Shown here piece by piece: positions 9,111 through 18,687 of a DNA stretch of 34,748 nt (the first letter of the stretch is position 1; each line of letters opens with the position of its first letter). Under the pieces are notes generated by a model. It did not search any database. It was not told where the DNA came from and was given only the letters and a program-made list of their open reading frames with translations. Origin of the DNA: Nitrosomonas sp. JL21 (GTDB lineage: Bacteria > Pseudomonadota > Gammaproteobacteria > Burkholderiales > Nitrosomonadaceae); the NCBI RefSeq assembly GCF_009833095.1, contig NZ_QRCB01000005.1, positions 1 through 34,748 on the forward strand. The letters are read 5' to 3'. Made by a program: the position numbers and the translations under genes.

Positions 9111-10454
9111 ATGATGAGGATATGGATCGCCATGAAAAATGACCACGCATTTATGCAAGCCAATGAATTGGGAACTGAAAATTACGCCGACTCACGTTTT
9201 CACAGCAATATCACGCATACTACGCTGGCGTTGATCCTGGCGGGCGGACGAGGCAGTCGTCTGCATCAATTGACGGATTGGCGCGCCAAGCCCGCCGTTC
9301 CCTTTGGCGGCAAATTCCGCATCATCGATTTTCCGCTGTCCAACTGCGTCAATTCGGGCGTGCGGCGTATTGGCGTCGTTACGCAATACAAGGCACAGAG
9401 CTTGATTCGCCACATTCAGCACGGCTGGAGCTTTCTGGATGGACGTTTCAAGGAATTCGTCGAATTGTTGCCCGCGCAACAGCGAACCGCTGAAGAAACC
9501 TGGTACCAAGGAACGGCAGATGCGGTGTTTCAAAATGTCGACATATTGCAGCGCCATGATGCGAAATATGTACTGATCCTGGGCGGCGATCACATTTACA
9601 AAATGGATTACAGCAAATTACTCGCCGACCATATCCAGAAAGGCGCCGATATGACGGTGGCATGCCTTGAAGCGCCGCTTGAAGAAGCCAGCGCCTTTGG
9701 CGTCATGGGGGTCAACGATGAATGGCGGGTAACCAGTTTTGCCGAAAAGCCGGCTCACCCGGCGCCGATCCCGGGCCAACCCGACAAAGCGCTGGTCAGC
9801 ATGGGCATTTATGTATTTAACTCGGCATTTCTCTATGAACAACTGATACGCGATCATCAGGTCGATGACTCATCCCATGACTTCGGCAAGGATTTGATTC
9901 CCTACATGGTGCCGCGTTATCGCGTTTTTGCGCATCGGTTCTTCGATAGCTGCGTTAATATGGCCTCGGGCGTTCCTTACTGGCGCGACGTCGGAACGGT
10001 GGATGCATACTGGGAAGCCAATATCGATCTGACCACAGTAACGCCGCAGCTCAATTTGTACGATGCCGACTGGCCCATTTGGACGCATCAGGAACAATTG
10101 CCTCCTGCGAAATTCGTTTTCGATGATAACGACCGCCGTGGCCAAGCCCTGGATTCTTCAGTATCGGGCGGATGCATCATCAGCGGCGCGACAGTGCGGC
10201 GCTCGCTGCTGTTTTCCAACGTCAAGGTCAACAGTTACAGCAATGTGGAGGATTCGGTCATATTGCCCAATGTGGTGATCGGCAGGCATGCTCGCTTGCG
10301 CCGGGTCGTGGTTGAAAAACAGTGCATGATCCCGGAAGGATTGACGGTGGGATATGATCCTATCTCAGACCGGAAACGATTTTACGTCACCGATACCGGC
10401 ATCACGCTTATTACCCCGGAAATGCTGGGACAGCGGATCCATAAGGTCCGCTGA
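9111..10454 (+). CDS. glgC: Glucose-1-phosphate adenylyltransferase (ADP-glucose pyrophosphorylase)
   Basis: GlgC makes ADP-glucose and pyrophosphate from ATP and glucose-1-phosphate, the committed and usually allosterically controlled step of bacterial glycogen synthesis. The nucleotidyltransferase signature [20 protein letters not shown] is followed by [29 protein letters not shown] and [12 protein letters not shown]. The C-terminal third is the left-handed beta-helix ([12 protein letters not shown] and repeats). From the first ATG it is 447 residues. Starting at the ATG at 9132 (MKNDH, matching the E. coli N-terminus) gives 440, and this second start is equally plausible. It is the first of five same-strand genes that build, remodel and feed glycogen. 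Confidence 0.97.
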   Translation: MMRIWIAMKNDHAFMQANELGTENYADSRFHSNITHTTLALILAGGRGSRLHQLTDWRAKPAVPFGGKFRIIDFPLSNCVNSGVRRIGVVTQYKAQSLIRHIQHGWSFLDGRFKEFVELLPAQQRTAEETWYQGTADAVFQNVDILQRHDAKYVLILGGDHIYKMDYSKLLADHIQKGADMTVACLEAPLEEASAFGVMGVNDEWRVTSFAEKPAHPAPIPGQPDKALVSMGIYVFNSAFLYEQLIRDHQVDDSSHDFGKDLIPYMVPRYRVFAHRFFDSCVNMASGVPYWRDVGTVDAYWEANIDLTTVTPQLNLYDADWPIWTHQEQLPPAKFVFDDNDRRGQALDSSVSGGCIISGATVRRSLLFSNVKVNSYSNVEDSVILPNVVIGRHARLRRVVVEKQCMIPEGLTVGYDPISDRKRFYVTDTGITLITPEMLGQRIHKVR

Positions 10455-10484
10455 CAACATCTATTTCAGAACTTTTCGCTGTGA

Positions 10485-12188
10485 ATGAAACAACTTAATC
10501 TTATTTTACTGTGGCATATGCATCAACCCGACTATCGCGATTATGTCACGAAGGAATTTGTGCTGCCGTGGGTGTATCTGCATGCCATCAAGGACTATAC
10601 CGACATGGCCTATCATTTGGAAATGCACCCGCAAACCAAGGCTGTGGTCAATTTTGTGCCAATCCTGCTGGATCAACTGGAAGACTTCACCGAGCAATTT
10701 GCCAGCGGAGAAATTCGTACACCATTGCTGCGCCTGCTCGCCACACCGGAACTCGAGCATATCTCAGTGCAGGATCGTTTGTATATTTTTGATAGCTGTT
10801 TTCTGAGCAACCATGAGACGATGCTGCAACCGTATCCTACCTATAAGCGCCTGCATGAGCTTTACCAGATTTTCAACAAACGAAGTGAAAGTGAACTGGC
10901 GTATGTGTCCGGACAGTATCTGGCCGACCTGCTGGTATGGTATCACTTGGCATGGATGGGCGAGAGCGTGCGCCGCAATAATGAATTCATCATGCGATTG
11001 ATGGCACAGAGCAAAGGATTCAGCTATGACGACCGGTTGCAGTTATTCAATCTCGTCGGCGAACTGATCCAGAATCTGATCCCGCGTTACCGCACCTTGG
11101 TTGAATCCGGCCAGATCGAACTTTCGACCACGCCGCACTATCATCCGCTGGCGCCATTGCTGATCGATTTCTCTTCTGCGCGCGACAGTCAGCCTGATGT
11201 CACCCTGCCGGAACATGACCAATATCCCGGCGGACGCAGTCGCGTAGCGTTTCATTTGTCATCGGCGATCGCCAGTCATACCGAGCGTTTCACCGAACAA
11301 CCCTTCGGTGTCTGGCCGGCTGAAGGCGCTCTGTCTACACCACTATTGAAAATTCTTGCCGAACACGGCTGTCAATGGAGCGCCAGCGGCGAAGGCGTTC
11401 TGGTCAATAGCCTGCGGGCTTCTCATCCAGAAATGCCGCTGCCCGACCGCAATGAGTATCTATATCGTCCGTATCGGATCGCCGGTGAGGCCGAGCGAGT
11501 GACTTGCTTTTTCCGTGACGACCAATTATCCGATTTGATCGGCTTTGAATATTCACGCTGGTTTGGCCGCGATGCCGCGGAAAATTTCGTGCAGTCTCTG
11601 GAACGCATTTATCACAGCACGCCGGAAGCGGTCAACCCGGTGGTGAGTGTCATTCTTGACGGGGAAAATGCGTGGGAATCCTATCCGTACAATGGATTCT
11701 ATTTCCTGAACGATCTATACAGCCTGCTCGACGAACATCCGTATATCCGCACGACCACATATCGCGACTATATCGCCGATACCGGCAATCTCGGCAATAT
11801 CGTCACCCTGCCTGCATTGACGGCCGGCAGCTGGGTTTATGGCACATTTTCGACCTGGGTCGGCGACCGTGAAAAAAATTATGCCTGGGACTTGCTCTGT
11901 GCCGCAAAGCAGAGTTTCGATCTGGTGATGCAGAGCGACCGGTTGACGGAAGAAGAAAAAGCCGAGGCCAGCCGACAATTGGCGTCATGCGAAAGCTCTG
12001 ATTGGTTCTGGTGGTTTGGCGACTACAACCCTGCTCATTCCGTGGCGAGTTTTGATCAACTTTACCGGCAAAATCTAATGAACCTGTATCGCATGCTCAA
12101 ATTGCCGATACCGACCGAGATTTTCGAATCCATCAGCAAAGGCAGCGCCAATAATGAAACGAACAGCACCATGCGGCGATCGTCATGA
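10485..12188 (+). CDS. GH57 alpha-amylase/amylopullulanase-like glycoside hydrolase
   Basis: This 567-residue cytoplasmic protein (no signal peptide) belongs to glycoside hydrolase family 57, whose members cut or transfer alpha-glucans by a retaining mechanism. The family hallmarks are visible: LLWHMHQPDY at the N-terminus, FGVWPAEGALS near residue 275 holding the nucleophile Glu, and SVILDGENAWE near residue 390 supplying the acid Asp. The whole chain follows the COG1449 layout. It starts 30 bases after glgC and lies within the glg gene run, so its substrate is very likely glycogen or linear maltodextrin. Amylase, debranching and branching activities all occur among relatives and cannot be separated by eye. 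The ribosome binding site is weak. Confidence 0.88.
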   Translation: MKQLNLILLWHMHQPDYRDYVTKEFVLPWVYLHAIKDYTDMAYHLEMHPQTKAVVNFVPILLDQLEDFTEQFASGEIRTPLLRLLATPELEHISVQDRLYIFDSCFLSNHETMLQPYPTYKRLHELYQIFNKRSESELAYVSGQYLADLLVWYHLAWMGESVRRNNEFIMRLMAQSKGFSYDDRLQLFNLVGELIQNLIPRYRTLVESGQIELSTTPHYHPLAPLLIDFSSARDSQPDVTLPEHDQYPGGRSRVAFHLSSAIASHTERFTEQPFGVWPAEGALSTPLLKILAEHGCQWSASGEGVLVNSLRASHPEMPLPDRNEYLYRPYRIAGEAERVTCFFRDDQLSDLIGFEYSRWFGRDAAENFVQSLERIYHSTPEAVNPVVSVILDGENAWESYPYNGFYFLNDLYSLLDEHPYIRTTTYRDYIADTGNLGNIVTLPALTAGSWVYGTFSTWVGDREKNYAWDLLCAAKQSFDLVMQSDRLTEEEKAEASRQLASCESSDWFWWFGDYNPAHSVASFDQLYRQNLMNLYRMLKLPIPTEIFESISKGSANNETNSTMRRSS

Positions 12189-12276
12189 ATCACCAGTAAT
12201 TTCACGCTATACTGATCAGGCGTAGCAGTGGAATCGTTGGTTGCTGAGCTTTTTAACCAATTACCGGGAAAATTGA

Positions 12277-14289
12277 ATGTCTCAACGTGTATCGCTCCTT
12301 TTTGGTGTTCATGCCCACCAGCCTGTTGGAAATTTCTCGAACGTACTGATGGACGCGCATATCCGTTGCTACCGTCCTTTTCTGCAGGTACTGCACCGCT
12401 ATCCTGATTTCCGCTTTGCTGTCCATTTTTCCGGCTGGCTGCTCGATTATCTGATGCAGGAATTCCCTGAGGATATGGCCTTGCTGCAGGAAATGGTCGC
12501 CAGGAAACAAGTGGAACTATTCGGTGCGGGCGATACCGAGCCGGTACTGGCCGTGATTCCCAACAGTGACCGCATCGGACAGATCGAGGCATTTTCGAAG
12601 AAACTTGCCAGCCGATTGGGACAACGGCCGCAAGGGGCGTGGCTGACGGAGCGCGTCTGGGAATCCACCGTCATTCCTGCGCTCGCGGACTGCGGCATAC
12701 GCTATGTCATCGTCGACGATTATCACTTTCTGTGCGCCGGTAAAACGCATGCTGAATTGAATGGTTATTTCACCACCGAGGAAGACAGCCGGAAACTCGA
12801 CTTGTTTCCGATATCCGAATCACTGCGCTACAAAATCCCGTTCGCCCCGGCCGACGAAACCATCGCCTACCTGGAATCCTTGGCCGATCAGTGGACGCCG
12901 GACACCTGTGCCGCGGCGGTTTATTTCGATGATATCGAAAAATTCGGTATCTGGCCGGAAACTTATCAATGGGTGTATGAAAAAGGCTGGCTGGAACGAT
13001 TCATTCAAGGCGTACTCGCATCCGACAAAATTTGCACCCAGCATTACAGCGAATATCACGCCAGCGAGAAAACCCGCGGCATCGTCTATTTACCTACTGT
13101 TTCATATATCGAGATGAACGAGTGGACATTACCCGCCGAGTCCGCCAATACCTATGCGGATCTGGTGCAACAGGCCAAATCGAGCGGCTGGTATGAACAA
13201 AAAAAAGCTTATCTGCGCGGCGGGATCTGGAAAAATTTCTTCTCCCGCTACCCGGAATCCAATTGGATGCATAAACGCATGCTCGGCCTTTCCGCTCGTT
13301 TCCACCAGCTCCAGAAAACACGGCGCACCCGACTGATGCAGCAAAAATTATATGAATCGCAAGCCAACGATGCGTACTGGCACGGCCTGTTCGGCGGCTT
13401 GTACCTGCCCCACTTGCGGCGCGCCATCTACAATAGCCTCGTTGAGCTGGAAACACTGCTGGATGCACGTTTGCCACGACCAGACTATTTTACCGAAGAT
13501 ACCGATCTGGACGGTGTCGCAGAAGCCTATCTGCAAAATGGCATTTTACAGGCTGTCATCAAATTGGATTCGTTTGCAAGCATATGCGAATTGGATGCCT
13601 ATCGATTACACCATAATTTTGGCGATACTTTGCGTTGCCAGGCCGAGCATTATTACCAGAAGATCCAGCCCGGCCAGAATCACGCCGCCAGCCATAGCGC
13701 CAGCGGCATTGCTTCCGCCCATGACCGGGTCAGTTATAAGCACGAAATCAATGCCGAAGACATCATTCCCGACGATCATCCGCGGAGCCTATTCGTCGAT
13801 CGGCTCGACGGCATGTTCATCAGCTATCACTCCAAGGCGGCTGCGCTGGAAAATAATCACTTCCAATCAGCCAATACCGAGTACCCGATCCATAAGCAAT
13901 TCGTACTCGATGGCAACCGATTGCAGGTCATCTATCACTTCTCTGCGAAAATGGCACACGTATTCATCACTGAAATCAATCTGGCGATGCCTAGTTGCGA
14001 CGGCGTGGGCGCGCGTTATCGCCACCACGGAGAAATCCTCGGCGGACTGGGGCAGTTATTGCAACTGAAGGACATCAATGAGATCGCGCTGGATGACGAT
14101 ACGCTGGGCGGCAATGTGGTGCTGGCAACGTCGTCTCCAGTGACATTGCGCGCACACCCGCATTTTACGGTTTCCCAATCGGAAAGCGGATTTGAGAAAA
14201 TCATGCAGGCGGTAACAGTGCAGTTGGAATGGCCCATCATTACGCAGGAACTGATCATTACGTTGGAAATCAATGCCTGGAACCGTTGA
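12277..14289 (+). CDS. GH57 4-alpha-glucanotransferase (amylomaltase type)
   Basis: This 670-residue protein resembles the GH57 4-alpha-glucanotransferase of Thermococcus litoralis (about 660 residues), which moves maltodextrin segments between glucan chains. The N-terminal catalytic domain opens with LLFGVHAHQPVGNF. GAWLTERVWE near residue 125 contains the nucleophile Glu, and YVIVDDYHF near 150 follows. The remainder (roughly 300-665) is the beta-rich DUF1925/DUF1926-type C-terminal region typical of this subgroup, ending in VQLEWPIITQELIITLEI. It lies 88 bases after the first GH57 gene and shares little with it beyond the family fold, so the two are not a recent duplication. In this operon it probably reshapes the glucan made by GlgA. 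Confidence 0.87.
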   Translation: MSQRVSLLFGVHAHQPVGNFSNVLMDAHIRCYRPFLQVLHRYPDFRFAVHFSGWLLDYLMQEFPEDMALLQEMVARKQVELFGAGDTEPVLAVIPNSDRIGQIEAFSKKLASRLGQRPQGAWLTERVWESTVIPALADCGIRYVIVDDYHFLCAGKTHAELNGYFTTEEDSRKLDLFPISESLRYKIPFAPADETIAYLESLADQWTPDTCAAAVYFDDIEKFGIWPETYQWVYEKGWLERFIQGVLASDKICTQHYSEYHASEKTRGIVYLPTVSYIEMNEWTLPAESANTYADLVQQAKSSGWYEQKKAYLRGGIWKNFFSRYPESNWMHKRMLGLSARFHQLQKTRRTRLMQQKLYESQANDAYWHGLFGGLYLPHLRRAIYNSLVELETLLDARLPRPDYFTEDTDLDGVAEAYLQNGILQAVIKLDSFASICELDAYRLHHNFGDTLRCQAEHYYQKIQPGQNHAASHSASGIASAHDRVSYKHEINAEDIIPDDHPRSLFVDRLDGMFISYHSKAAALENNHFQSANTEYPIHKQFVLDGNRLQVIYHFSAKMAHVFITEINLAMPSCDGVGARYRHHGEILGGLGQLLQLKDINEIALDDDTLGGNVVLATSSPVTLRAHPHFTVSQSESGFEKIMQAVTVQLEWPIITQELIITLEINAWNR

Positions 14290-14389
14290 CCCCATACGGA
14301 GCATGATTGCTTCAGCATTGATGTTCCAATCCGAACAAGTCATTGACAATTTTGAGCATACATAACATGCAGCCACACCAATTCCTTCT

Positions 14390-16021
14390 ATGTCATCACT
14401 AACCCAATCATCTGCCTGGCTTGCTTTACAAGAACATCAATCACGGATGGCGCAACAGCCCATGCGCGACTTGTTTCAGCAGGACCCACAGCGCTTCAGC
14501 GAATTTTCACTCACTTTCAATGATATTTTGATGGATTACGCGAAGCAACGCATCGATCGTCAGACGGTCGATTTATTGCTGGCGCTGGCGCATCAGCAGA
14601 AATTGGGCGATTGGATTGCCCGCATGTTTTCGGGCGATAAAATCAATGCCACCGAGCATCGCGCGGCATTGCACATTGCGCTGCGCAGCGAAGGTCCCGT
14701 TCTGCTCGATGGCGTTGATGTGATGCCGGACGTCAAGCGCGTGCTCAAACAAATGGAGCGTTTCGCGATCGCCGTTCAGAGCGGTGCGCACCGTGGATAT
14801 AACAATAAGATCTTTACCGATATCGTCAATATCGGCATTGGCGGATCGGATTTGGGGCCGGTGATGGTGACTGAAGCGCTCAGGCCCTATCACTTGAACG
14901 GTCTCAAACCGCACTTTGTCTCAAACATCGACGGCGCACAGATGTCCGAAACCTTACGCCATCTGGATCCCGCAACCACCTTGTTCATCGTTGCGTCAAA
15001 AACCTTCACCACGCAGGAAACGCTCACCAACGCGCATTCCGCACGACGCTGGTTTTTATCGCACGGCGGTAGCGAGAAAGATATTGCGCAGCACTTCGTC
15101 GCTGTTTCCACCAATCGTTCGGCAGTGCAAAAATTCGGCATCGATCCCGACAATATGTTCGAATTCTGGGATTGGGTCGGCGGACGGTATTCGCTGTGGT
15201 CGGCCATCGGCCTGCCGATCGCGCTGACCATCGGCATGGATAACTTTTATTCGTTGCTACACGGCGCACACGATATGGATCAGCATTTCGCGACGGCGCC
15301 GTTCGATCAAAACCTGCCCGTCGTACTCGGTTTGATCGGTATCTGGAACATCAATTTTTTCGGCGCCACGTCGCATGCGGTGCTGCCGTATGATCAATCG
15401 ATGCAGCGCTTTCCGGCTTATCTGCAGCAACTCGACATGGAAAGCAATGGAAAACGCGTGACCCGCGACGGCGGCATCGTCGATTACGCCACCGGCGCAG
15501 TCGTCTGGGGAGAGCCCGGAACCAACGGCCAGCATGCGTTCTATCAATTATTGCACCAAGGCACGCAAATAATCCCGGCCGATTTCCTGGCGCCCTGTCA
15601 GAGCCATCATTTGATCGGCGATCATCACCGCCTGTTACTGGCCAATTTTTTCGCCCAAACAGAAGCATTGATGATGGGTAAGAATGAACAGGAGGTTTCT
15701 TCCGAACTCAAGTCGCAAGGTTTGAGCGCCGCCGCGATCAAGCAGTTGCTGCCGCATAAGATCTTTCCCGGCGACCGCCCGACCACATCCATTTTGTTCA
15801 AGAAGCTCGACCCGCGGACACTGGGTGCGCTGATTGCGCTGTATGAGCATAAAGTTTTCGTTCAGAGCGTCATCTGGAACATCAACCCGTTTGATCAGTG
15901 GGGCGTGGAGCTGGGCAAACAATTGGCCGGAAAGATCCTGACCGAGTGGGCGCATCATCAGACTGGCGCGCACGACTCATCCACCAGCGGCTTGATTCAT
16001 TATTTCAAAACCCATCAATAA
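14390..16021 (+). CDS. pgi: Glucose-6-phosphate isomerase
   Basis: Pgi interconverts fructose-6-phosphate and glucose-6-phosphate in the cytoplasm. The 543-residue chain is close to the E. coli length (549). The active-site segments are [20 protein letters not shown] near residue 150, the first family signature [16 protein letters not shown] near 260, and the second, [17 protein letters not shown], near 500. Its position between the glucanotransferase and glgA suggests that it links gluconeogenic fructose-6-phosphate to glycogen synthesis, fitting an autotroph that stores fixed carbon. A phosphoglucomutase is still needed for the next step and is not in the window. The stop is 11 bases before the glgA start. 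Confidence 0.97.
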   Translation: MSSLTQSSAWLALQEHQSRMAQQPMRDLFQQDPQRFSEFSLTFNDILMDYAKQRIDRQTVDLLLALAHQQKLGDWIARMFSGDKINATEHRAALHIALRSEGPVLLDGVDVMPDVKRVLKQMERFAIAVQSGAHRGYNNKIFTDIVNIGIGGSDLGPVMVTEALRPYHLNGLKPHFVSNIDGAQMSETLRHLDPATTLFIVASKTFTTQETLTNAHSARRWFLSHGGSEKDIAQHFVAVSTNRSAVQKFGIDPDNMFEFWDWVGGRYSLWSAIGLPIALTIGMDNFYSLLHGAHDMDQHFATAPFDQNLPVVLGLIGIWNINFFGATSHAVLPYDQSMQRFPAYLQQLDMESNGKRVTRDGGIVDYATGAVVWGEPGTNGQHAFYQLLHQGTQIIPADFLAPCQSHHLIGDHHRLLLANFFAQTEALMMGKNEQEVSSELKSQGLSAAAIKQLLPHKIFPGDRPTTSILFKKLDPRTLGALIALYEHKVFVQSVIWNINPFDQWGVELGKQLAGKILTEWAHHQTGAHDSSTSGLIHYFKTHQ

Positions 16022-16032
16022 ACTTTCACACC

Positions 16033-17508
16033 ATGCGTTCTTCCCAAGAACAGCGCGTTCTGTTCATCACGCCTGAAGTATTTCCATTTTGCAAAACCGG
16101 TGGGTTGGGCGATGTCAGTGCAGCGCTGCCGGCGGCATTACGCATGCTCAACACCGATGTGCGGCTGTTACTGCCGGGCTATCCTCAGGTGCTCGCCGGT
16201 GCTAAATATCAATACCAGGTTTTCGAATTCAAAGAATTAGCGCATTTTCCTCCGGCGGTGCTGCTGTCGGCGCGGATATCGTTGAACAAGGCTGAACACA
16301 TTCCTGCCTTCATCATCGATTGCCCGGGGCTTTACCGCCGCGACGGCGGGCCTTATATGGATGAATACGGGCGCGATTGGCCGGATAACGCGCTGCGCTT
16401 CGGATTGTTAGCCAAAATTGGCGCCATCCTGTCCAGCGATGCCAGTCCGATTGCGTGGCGGCCGCATATTGCGCATTGCAATGACTGGCAGAGCGGCCTC
16501 ACTCCCGCTTATCTGCATTTTCATTCCGGCAAGAAAGCCGCTACGGTCATGACGATCCATAATCTTGCCTTTCAGGGTGTCTTTCCGCCGGGCAGCGCGG
16601 TGCAATTGGGATTGCCGCCTGCGAGCTTCGATATCAATGGCGTCGAATATTATGGCAATATGTCTTTTCTCAAGGCCGGACTTTATTACGCCGACCATAT
16701 CACCACGGTGAGCCCCAGTTATGCCGAAGAAATCCAAACAGAACCTCTGGGTTTCGGCCTGCAGGGGTTATTAGCCGGTCGCCGCCAATCGATCACCGGC
16801 ATTATCAACGGTATTTCCTTGAACGAATGGGATCCTGCCACCGACCGCAATGTGATCAAAAATTATTCGAGCAAGAAATTACCTGACAAATCGGTCAATA
16901 AATTGGCCGTGCAGCATGAACTGGGATTGACCGAAAGCCCGGGTGTTCCGTTGCTGGGCGTCGTCAGTCGGTTGAATCATCAGAAAGGCACGGATCTGTT
17001 GATCGATATCGCCCCTCAGCTCGCAGCATTGCCAGCGCAACTGGCCATCCTCGGCAACGGCCCGGCGGAATTGGAACATCGACTTGCCATGCTGGCCCTG
17101 ACATATCCCGGTGTAATTGCGGTGCGCATGGGTTTCAATGAACGCTTGTCACACCTGATCGAAGCCGGCGCAGATTGTTTTCTGATGCCGTCCCGCTTTG
17201 AACCGTGCGGCTTGAATCAAATGTACAGTCAGCGCTACGGCACGCCGCCAGTGGTGCATGCGACCGGTGGGCTGAAGGATACCGTGGTCGACTGCACGCC
17301 ACAAACATTGGCAAACGGCAGCGCCAGTGGCTTCGTATTCGCGCCATCGACGGCAGACGAACTGATGGGTGCGATCAAACGAGCCATCGAAACATATCAC
17401 GATAAAAAAACCTGGCAGCGCCTGCAAAAAAATGGCATGGCCAAAGACTTCAGCTGGAATGCCAGTGCAACAGCTTATCGGGAGCTTTATTTGACGTTGC
17501 GAGGCTAA
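16033..17508 (+). CDS. glgA: Glycogen synthase (ADP-glucose, GT5)
   Basis: GlgA transfers glucose from ADP-glucose to the non-reducing end of an alpha-1,4 glucan. The open frame extends back to 15898, but that part overlaps pgi. The ATG at 16033 (MRSSQEQRVLFITPEVFPF) gives the normal family N-terminus and a 491-residue product (E. coli 477). The ADP-glucose motif is KTGGLGDV near residue 24. The C-terminal GT-B half shows LGVVSRLNHQKGTDLL and then PSRFEPCGLNQMYSQRYGTP with the conserved catalytic Glu. It follows pgi by 11 bases and has no strong ribosome binding site, so coupled translation is likely. It is the last gene of the glycogen run. Confidence 0.96.
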   Translation: MRSSQEQRVLFITPEVFPFCKTGGLGDVSAALPAALRMLNTDVRLLLPGYPQVLAGAKYQYQVFEFKELAHFPPAVLLSARISLNKAEHIPAFIIDCPGLYRRDGGPYMDEYGRDWPDNALRFGLLAKIGAILSSDASPIAWRPHIAHCNDWQSGLTPAYLHFHSGKKAATVMTIHNLAFQGVFPPGSAVQLGLPPASFDINGVEYYGNMSFLKAGLYYADHITTVSPSYAEEIQTEPLGFGLQGLLAGRRQSITGIINGISLNEWDPATDRNVIKNYSSKKLPDKSVNKLAVQHELGLTESPGVPLLGVVSRLNHQKGTDLLIDIAPQLAALPAQLAILGNGPAELEHRLAMLALTYPGVIAVRMGFNERLSHLIEAGADCFLMPSRFEPCGLNQMYSQRYGTPPVVHATGGLKDTVVDCTPQTLANGSASGFVFAPSTADELMGAIKRAIETYHDKKTWQRLQKNGMAKDFSWNASATAYRELYLTLRG

Positions 17509-17550
17509 GAATGGGTCACGGCTGCATCACCGCCGCTGCCTCAGTCTATT

Positions 17551-17634
17551 GCATCATCACGGGCGATCGGTCAAGCTATATGAAGTATGGATAGAACAGT
17601 ATATTGACTGCCCGGACGGGCAATCCGATGATGC
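17551..17634. other. Nested inverted repeats after glgA
   Basis: GCATCATC (17551-17558) pairs with GATGATGC (17627-17634). Inside lies a tight hairpin, TGCCCGGACGGGCA (17609-17622). The structure lies between glgA and hicA. It could end the glycogen transcript or sit in the hicAB control region. No T-run follows. Confidence 0.35.
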
Positions 17635-17675
17635 AGCAATAACTCCATCAAAGTTGATAAATTGGAACCGTTTAA

Positions 17676-17936
17676 ATGAGTAAGTATGCAAAACTCATAA
17701 TGAAAATTCTGACGGGAACTGCTGATGCCGACATTACATTCTCCGAACTTTGTCAATTATTGATCCGATTAGGCTTCACGGAGAGAATAAAAGGAAGTCA
17801 TCATCTATTTACACGTGAGAACATTGAAGAAATTATTAATTTGCAAGCCAGAAATAGTAAAGCAAAGCCGTATCAAGTCAAACAAGTTAGAATTTTATTG
17901 ACCAAGTATCGCATGGGAGAAAACAACATTGATTAA
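17676..17936 (+). CDS. hicA: HicA-type toxin (mRNA interferase)
   Basis: This 86-residue protein matches the HicA/YcfA family, a small double-stranded-RNA-binding fold that cleaves translated mRNAs when not bound by its antitoxin. The key feature is KGSHHLFTR near residues 39-47, where the GSH histidine is catalytic in the family. The FSELCQLLIRLGF helix before it is also typical. An internal ATG at 17700 (MKILTG) could be the true start, because HicA proteins usually begin close to that point. hicB overlaps its last 8 bases, the usual toxin-antitoxin coupling. The product looks intact. Such pairs often sit in accessory regions, as here. Confidence 0.85.
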   Translation: MSKYAKLIMKILTGTADADITFSELCQLLIRLGFTERIKGSHHLFTRENIEEIINLQARNSKAKPYQVKQVRILLTKYRMGENNID

Positions 17937-18138
17937 GTACGAGTTAATTATTTACTGGAGCGATGAAGATCACGCTTTCATCGTTGAGGTTCCAGAATTG
18001 CCCGGCTGTATGGCGGATGGAGACACCTACGAGTTAGCTGTTGCGAATGTGAAAATTGTCATTGAACAATGGATAGAAACCGCGCGCGAACTGGGAAAAC
18101 CTATTCCGGAACCTAAAGGGAGGTTGGTTTATGCGTGA
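17929..18138 (+). CDS. hicB: HicB-type antitoxin
   Basis: This 69-residue protein matches the short HicB form: a partial RNase-H-like fold that binds and blocks HicA. IYWSDEDHAFIVEVPELPGCMADGDT is the hallmark block, followed by the helix YELAVANVKIVIEQWIETARELGKPIPEP. The start is probably the TTG at 17929, which overlaps the hicA stop and has GGGAG about 10 bases upstream. No C-terminal DNA-binding domain is present, so autoregulation would need another route. This is the common short HicB type. Confidence 0.85.
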   Translation: MIKYELIIYWSDEDHAFIVEVPELPGCMADGDTYELAVANVKIVIEQWIETARELGKPIPEPKGRLVYA

Positions 18139-18157
18139 CATGTTAGGTTATTTCTTC

Positions 18158-18175
18158 ACTTCGATATAACGAAGT
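18158..18175. other. Short stem-loop after hicB
   Basis: ACTTCG (18158-18163) pairs with CGAAGT (18170-18175) around ATATAA, 20 bases beyond the hicB stop. No T-run follows, so its role as a terminator is doubtful. Confidence 0.3.
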
Positions 18176-18227
18176 CCAGTAATTACACTCACAGCAACCG
18201 TAAAATCAGGAAAAGTCAACTATCTGA

Positions 18228-18476
18228 ATGCTCCAGGTGGTCGCTGAAACTCTTGAAGCTGATGCGGAAAAATGACTGTATCAAAAAGCCATTGAAACTG
18301 AACCTTTAATCGAAGTTTTTTACCAGAATCTCATCACCCTATACCTGCAGCTCGGCCGGCAAAGCGAAGCGTTGGCAATGTACCACTTTTGCCATCAATT
18401 ATTCCTGACCCGCCTAGGTATCAAACCTTCATCAGCCACCGAATTTCTTTATCAGAAGATCATTTCACCTCATTAG
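18228..18476 (+). pseudogene. BTAD-domain transcriptional regulator, C-terminal remnant
   Basis: A conceptual frame from 18228 to the TAG at 18474-18476 reads ...LYQKAIETEPLIEVFYQNLI, then ITLYLQLGRQSEALAMY, ending in LFLTRLGIKPSSATEFLYQ. This is the distinctive end of a bacterial transcriptional activation domain (BTAD, found in SARP/AfsR-type and related regulators), a TPR-like fold. A TGA at 18273-18275 interrupts it after LEADAEK, and a further stop lies just upstream. The N-terminal DNA-binding and ATPase parts are missing. It is a relic of a much larger gene and is too short to function. The remainder of 18139-18687 holds nothing else I recognise. Confidence 0.72.
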
Positions 18477-18687
18477 CAAGAATTTAAGTATTGGTTTCTC
18501 GGCTATTTTCTTACGAGTGATGGCTTTCGATTAATCTGTAACCAATCTGTAAGGTATCCCGGCATACACTTCATGTAATGGCACCCGCCGAAAGGTCTCA
18601 GTAGAAAGCTATCGATGAGTCATCATCGTTAAACTATTTTGATCACTGGACGGCACTAACGGCTTCCGCCTGAATCCGACAACCCAG

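Noticed and set aside
14343..14348. TTGACA upstream of pgi as a promoter -35 box
   Set aside because: The hexamer is perfect, but no acceptable -10 lies 15-19 bases downstream.
15898..16032. Upstream extension of glgA
   Set aside because: This part lies inside pgi and does not match the glycogen synthase N-terminus, which begins at 16033.
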